Notes under the pieces: model-generated
What the model saw: the letters and a program-made list of their open reading frames with translations, nothing else
Database searches by the model: none
Told to the model about the DNA's origin: nothing
Made by a program: the position numbers and the translations under genes
Origin: Tetranychus cinnabarinus
Lineage: Eukaryota > Arthropoda > Arachnida > Trombidiformes > Tetranychidae
DNA length: 64,000 nt
Assembly (NCBI GenBank): GCA_022266195.1
Contig: WHVY01000003.1
Coordinates: forward strand, 2,728,001 to 2,792,000
Direction: 5' to 3'
Shown here: one piece after another, positions 60,106 through 64,000 of the stretch
Layout of the letters: each line of letters opens with the position of its first letter
Numbering within the stretch: the first letter of the stretch is position 1

Positions 60106-63100
60106 CTAAAAGCAAGAAAATAAACGAGTACTGATACCCTGAAGCAGATAAACCTAAGATTAGAAGCACTAACTTTCAAGGTGATCGCAACATTAGAGCT
60201 AATAAAGTCTTTCATCAAATATCTTACAAAATATGTTCAGCCTAACGATCGGACTTTTGTCCCATTTTTAGTTAGCCATCGACAGTAGATACTAAATATA
60301 CAGTTACAAATTGTAGTCAAAAAATGCTGATCCATAGCAATGATTTGGAATAGAGAAAGTCTTATGAATTTACTGATTGCCTGATATATGTAAAAGTTCA
60401 CCATTGATGATAAAAAATGGTGCAGTGGACTAAGATTGCTCAAAAATCTGCAATTTAACCGTCAAATACAACTGGAGAAAATGAAACAATTGATTAACGA
60501 GAGGAGAACATCGAAAATGTTTGGAAATACAATTATCTGAAATATATTGAAATGTGCTGGCCTATTGCTTTCATACCAATCAACTGTCAAGATCAAACAT
60601 GTCAGTCTTTGAATGGCAAAATGCGAGTAAAATGTTTCATGTTTGAAAAAAACAAAGTTCAATATTAATCTTAATTGTCCTAATATAGAGTTGATATTTG
60701 ATTTAACAAGATAATAAAAAGGATGTTCGAAATGTAACGAGGTTGTGAGTGCTTATGATAAGGCATATTAGAAAGTTACGGCTATTCTACTGTTAAACAG
60801 TAAAAATCGAAATCAATTAAATTCAGAGAAAAGCTAAGCTCAGATTGACATCAAGATTTGAAAAAGACACGTCGGTTATTGTTTCTTTAGGTAAATTTAT
60901 CATGACAAAATATTTTCAATCATCGCTATCATAATAATCATCTGTCTAATACTTAACTTTTGTTTCCTCGTCATCATATCATTATCATTTCATCCCGGTG
61001 TTTTACTACTATTGTCATCAAATCGATATTCAGATATTTCATAGAAAAGCTTTTGGTACACAAAAACTTGCATGAATTTAAGCTTCTAGATCTTTTTAGT
61101 TGGTAGTCTAATCGCAAATCAATGCGATACGATCAAAGTAACTAAAGCTAGCTACAAGAGCAATAAATTAGACAGCAGAGAGGAGATGAATAACATGATC
61201 TAAATGAAGCGAAGACAAAACCATCAATACTTAAAAATCTTGATGCCATAGGTATACTAAGGAATCAAATCTTTCAGAATCTTTCGGCTAATTTTATGTT
61301 TTGAAACCTATGAATTTGTCCATGAAGTTTCGAGATTCTAGCTAATATTAGGTCTCCTTGGGTGAGTTACAAATAATTTTAGAACCATGATAGTCGTGAA
61401 TTGGCCATTACCTCGATTTTGAGTAGATAGACTTATAAGCCGCAAATACATTTGGATCAAAGGAGTCCATCGGAGTATCACGTATCATAAATACAAACGG
61501 CATGTTGTCACGAAGGCTTGTAATACGTTGTATGGCAGATTTGTAGGATGAAACATGAAAGATTCACAATAAATGGATGATGAACATTGTGTAAATTTTC
61601 AGCTAGATAGTATCAAGATGTGATCTCCACTCATCTTTGAGCGATTGTTGCCAAAATATTGCTTGTTCAATTGATGAGAAAACTTGAAGTTGTTAAGTGA
61701 TCATGCATAGTCTGAGAAAATCAAGAAAAAAAGGAAATAGTGAATTCAATGTTAGAAAATGGTAGGAAAATCACAATTTAGACAGTCACAATTTTCACCC
61801 AACTTGAGACATTACAAGATGTGATACAGACATTTTAAGATGGAAAAATATTCAACTTACCAGACTTAGCTTCAATGTTTGGTTATCCAACAAGTTGACT
61901 CTGGTGGAACAGTTGATTAATTATTTTAGATTTAGAGAATATTAAAAGGTAAAATGGGTAAAGAACAAGAAGTTGTTCATTGTTGTTAATTATATCAGTG
62001 TTTCATAGAGACTGATATGAGAATAATTGGACGTCATTAACAATAGGTACAGGATGCAAATAAAGAAGACAAAGAAGTGAGAGTAAACCCAATCTCGGGT
62101 TAGGACTGACATCAAAATTACGTCAAAGAACACTCAACAGACATGATGATGATGATTTTGAGAGAGTGATGCAAAAAATAATGAAGAGTGAAGAGAAATA
62201 AAGAGGAGTTTGGATAAGGCAAATAACTTGCTTTTAGTTTGAAGGATGATAACAGGATCAAAATGAAAATAATTTGTTCTACTGTTGATGGATACTGTTC
62301 AATAAAAAAAGCAAAATAAAACGATATTAAAAAAAGCGAAACAATTTAAAGAAAACGAGTGAAAATTGAAAAAGTGAAAACCATGCGTCCACATGTTTTA
62401 CACTACACTTAGCATTGTTAGGTCCAATTTACTTGTCTTCATCCTCTCATCGTAATCTAATCGATGGATCGTGTATATTTTATGGTAAACTTAATGGTTA
62501 TCTTTTCAATTTACCTGAAATCCATTTTCAATGGTTGAGTTATCAACAGATATAAACAATGATTAACCAGGTACAGCAAAACACATTGTAAGGTTTACTC
62601 ATCGGGCGTTTCAACCGTCTCATTCTCTGTAACACCTTTATACAGAAACATTTGGCGTAAACAGATTTATCCAAATTTCTGGATCTAATATTGATCTTAA
62701 TTATTTCAAAATTCGGATCGCCCTAAAAATTATCAATAATTCCAAAAAACTGGTAAATTTGGTCGTGAAATGATATTTTTCATCTTTCTATTTTCACCTC
62801 CAAAGAAGCGTTTCACGATTAAATTTTGATTAATCGTAAAAGATAAGACAGTTTCATTAAGTTGAGATCGATTAAGATCATTACTAGGATTGTTTCTGAG
62901 TTCAATTCTGTTTTCAAGGTTTGTATATAAATCAGACGAATCAGAAACGTTCACCTTTCAATCAGACTTGCGATAGCTAAACCAATAGATTTGCATCGCC
63001 ATGCAAATTATTTTCATCTGAATAAATTTGAAACTATTTAACTTTTTAAAGACTTGTATTGCTTGATTAATCTGGAGAAGCGTAAATAAATTGTTACAAA

Positions 63101-63295
63101 TGAATTTTCAAATTCATGAAACTTTCATGAGAAAGCTTTTTTCGATGTATCGATTATATCACCAGGTACAGTTTGGCTTAATCGATTAGATTAGTAATCG
63201 ATGTCTATAATGTTTACTTTTTTATGTTATCAAATTAATTTACTTTTTATAAATTGTTTTTTACTCATGTAGACTTTTGACAAACAATTTCAACC
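60106..63295. other. Interval between CREB and TBCD with minus-strand coding-like islands
   Basis: No intact gene is recognised. On the minus strand, 61681-61430 reads as protein-like sequence (IEQAIFWQQSLKDEWRSHLD, then NMPFVFMIRDTPMDSFDPNV) interrupted by TAG and TGA, and ends at a donor-like GAG|GTAATG. A donor-like CTG|GTAAGT lies near 61862 and an acceptor-like TTCTCAG near 61712. Another open stretch, 62733-62954 (73 codons), ends LPVFWNY. These could be CREB 5' UTR exons or remains of a lost gene. The TBCD promoter must lie at the right side. Confidence 0.35.
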
Positions 63296-64000
63296 ATGGA
63301 TTCTTGTGAAAAAGCTTGTGTTCTTGAAAGTTTTACCGAATTTGAAGAAGTGCAAGCATTAATCAATGAATGTATTAACTTAAACTCAACGGTTATTGAT
63401 GAATCAACCAGATTGACAGTTGAATCTCTCTTTGAAACTTGGGTTAAAATTTTTGACCGCTATCAAGAACAGCCTCATCTAATTGATCGTCACATCAGCT
63501 CAATAATTTCCCAGTTGTTTGCACCAATTTATAAGCAGGCAGAATCAAAGGATGATCAATCACCTTCTATTTCTTATCATACCTCCTGTAATTTTATTTA
63601 CCATGTGAGTAAGGTGCGAGGATTTAAGAATCTGATTCGCCATTTACCTCACTCGGTCACTGATTTAGAGATTGTCATTGATTTGCTGTCTAAAGAATCT
63701 ATTGATAATTTAGTAACTTGGAGAACTCGTTATGTTCTGTTACTTTGGTCTTCTCTTTTGGCCACTTTACCATTTGATTTCAAAAAGTTTGATTCATCTG
63801 ATGACGGGAGAAAACCGTTAATGGTGAGGTAATTACTCAATTTGCCACCAATTCAAGATTACTTCCACTGCTTTGTTTATCTTTTAATTTACACTGAATC
63901 TTTCCGTTCATTTTGTTATTCATTTTTTAATTTAATCTCTTCATTTTTACTCTCCATGATAGATTATATGATCTTATTAAAATTAATTTAGTGGCTGGAG
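63296..64000 (+). CDS. TBCD: Tubulin-specific chaperone D (TBCD), 5' part, runs off the window
   Basis: Cofactor D captures beta-tubulin and forms the supercomplex that releases alpha/beta heterodimers. Exon 1 is 63296-63828 and exon 2 starts at 63963 and continues past 64000. The ATG lies in AACCATGG. The N-terminal HEAT-type helical region carries family blocks: YHVSKVRGFKNLIRHLPHSV, the TBCD landmark KVRGxK, and WRTRYVLLLWSSLLATLPFD. About 190 of roughly 1200 residues are visible, so nothing can be said of the rest. Confidence 0.9.

Noticed and set aside
1..64000. CRISPR arrays, bacterial operons, tRNA or rRNA genes
   Set aside because: No regularly spaced repeats, Shine-Dalgarno-linked genes, box A/B pairs or rRNA-like blocks were seen; the window is eukaryotic nuclear DNA.

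Overview
The window reads as nuclear DNA of an AT-rich, intron-poor animal. Genes have small GT-AG introns (mostly 45-150 bp), metazoan-specific families (attractin, CREB with KID and bZIP, selenoprotein P, VKOR, ABHD16A, TBCD) and wide AT-rich spacers. The gene style and protein divergence suggest an arthropod, perhaps an acariform mite such as a spider mite. That placement is inference; no species marker was read.

Layout. 1-10434 has no gene I can defend; it holds an old direct duplication, one 430-bp TIR element with a TA target duplication, and microsatellites. 10435-15690 is a tandem duplication of a three-KH-domain poly(C)-binding protein gene, with a 155-bp mariner-type MITE in one copy and a natural empty site in the other. 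16058-21821 encodes the TBP-removing ATPase BTAF1/Mot1, head to head with an attractin-like receptor gene (22709-26570). 27919-45006 is a minus-strand run: a UBE2D-like E2, a selenoprotein P homologue with an in-frame TGA, a small membrane ORF, an MFS sugar transporter, a relic mobile-element-like block with a broken Rpn/PD-(D/E)XK nuclease ORF, ABHD16A and STT3B. 48201-49177 encodes a small secreted cysteine-containing protein. 49600-53040 is a repeat-rich block with a near-perfect 412-bp inverted repeat that would transcribe into a long hairpin RNA. 53587-55515 carries a 70-aa membrane protein and VKOR. 58116-59786 is CREB on the minus strand. The window ends in the 5' exons of TBCD.

The genes are mostly unrelated housekeeping or signalling loci and do not form a pathway. 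STT3B, selenoprotein P, VKOR, attractin and the small secreted protein all belong to secretory-pathway biology. BTAF1, PCBP and CREB act in gene expression.

The most unusual items are the selenoprotein P homologue (one Sec codon, the usual UxxC cysteine replaced by Ala, and a duplicated C-terminal cysteine module), the long hairpin locus, and the Rpn-nuclease block flanked by roughly 55-60-bp inverted repeat units. Exon borders were set by hand from splice consensus, reading frame and family alignment from memory; no search was run.
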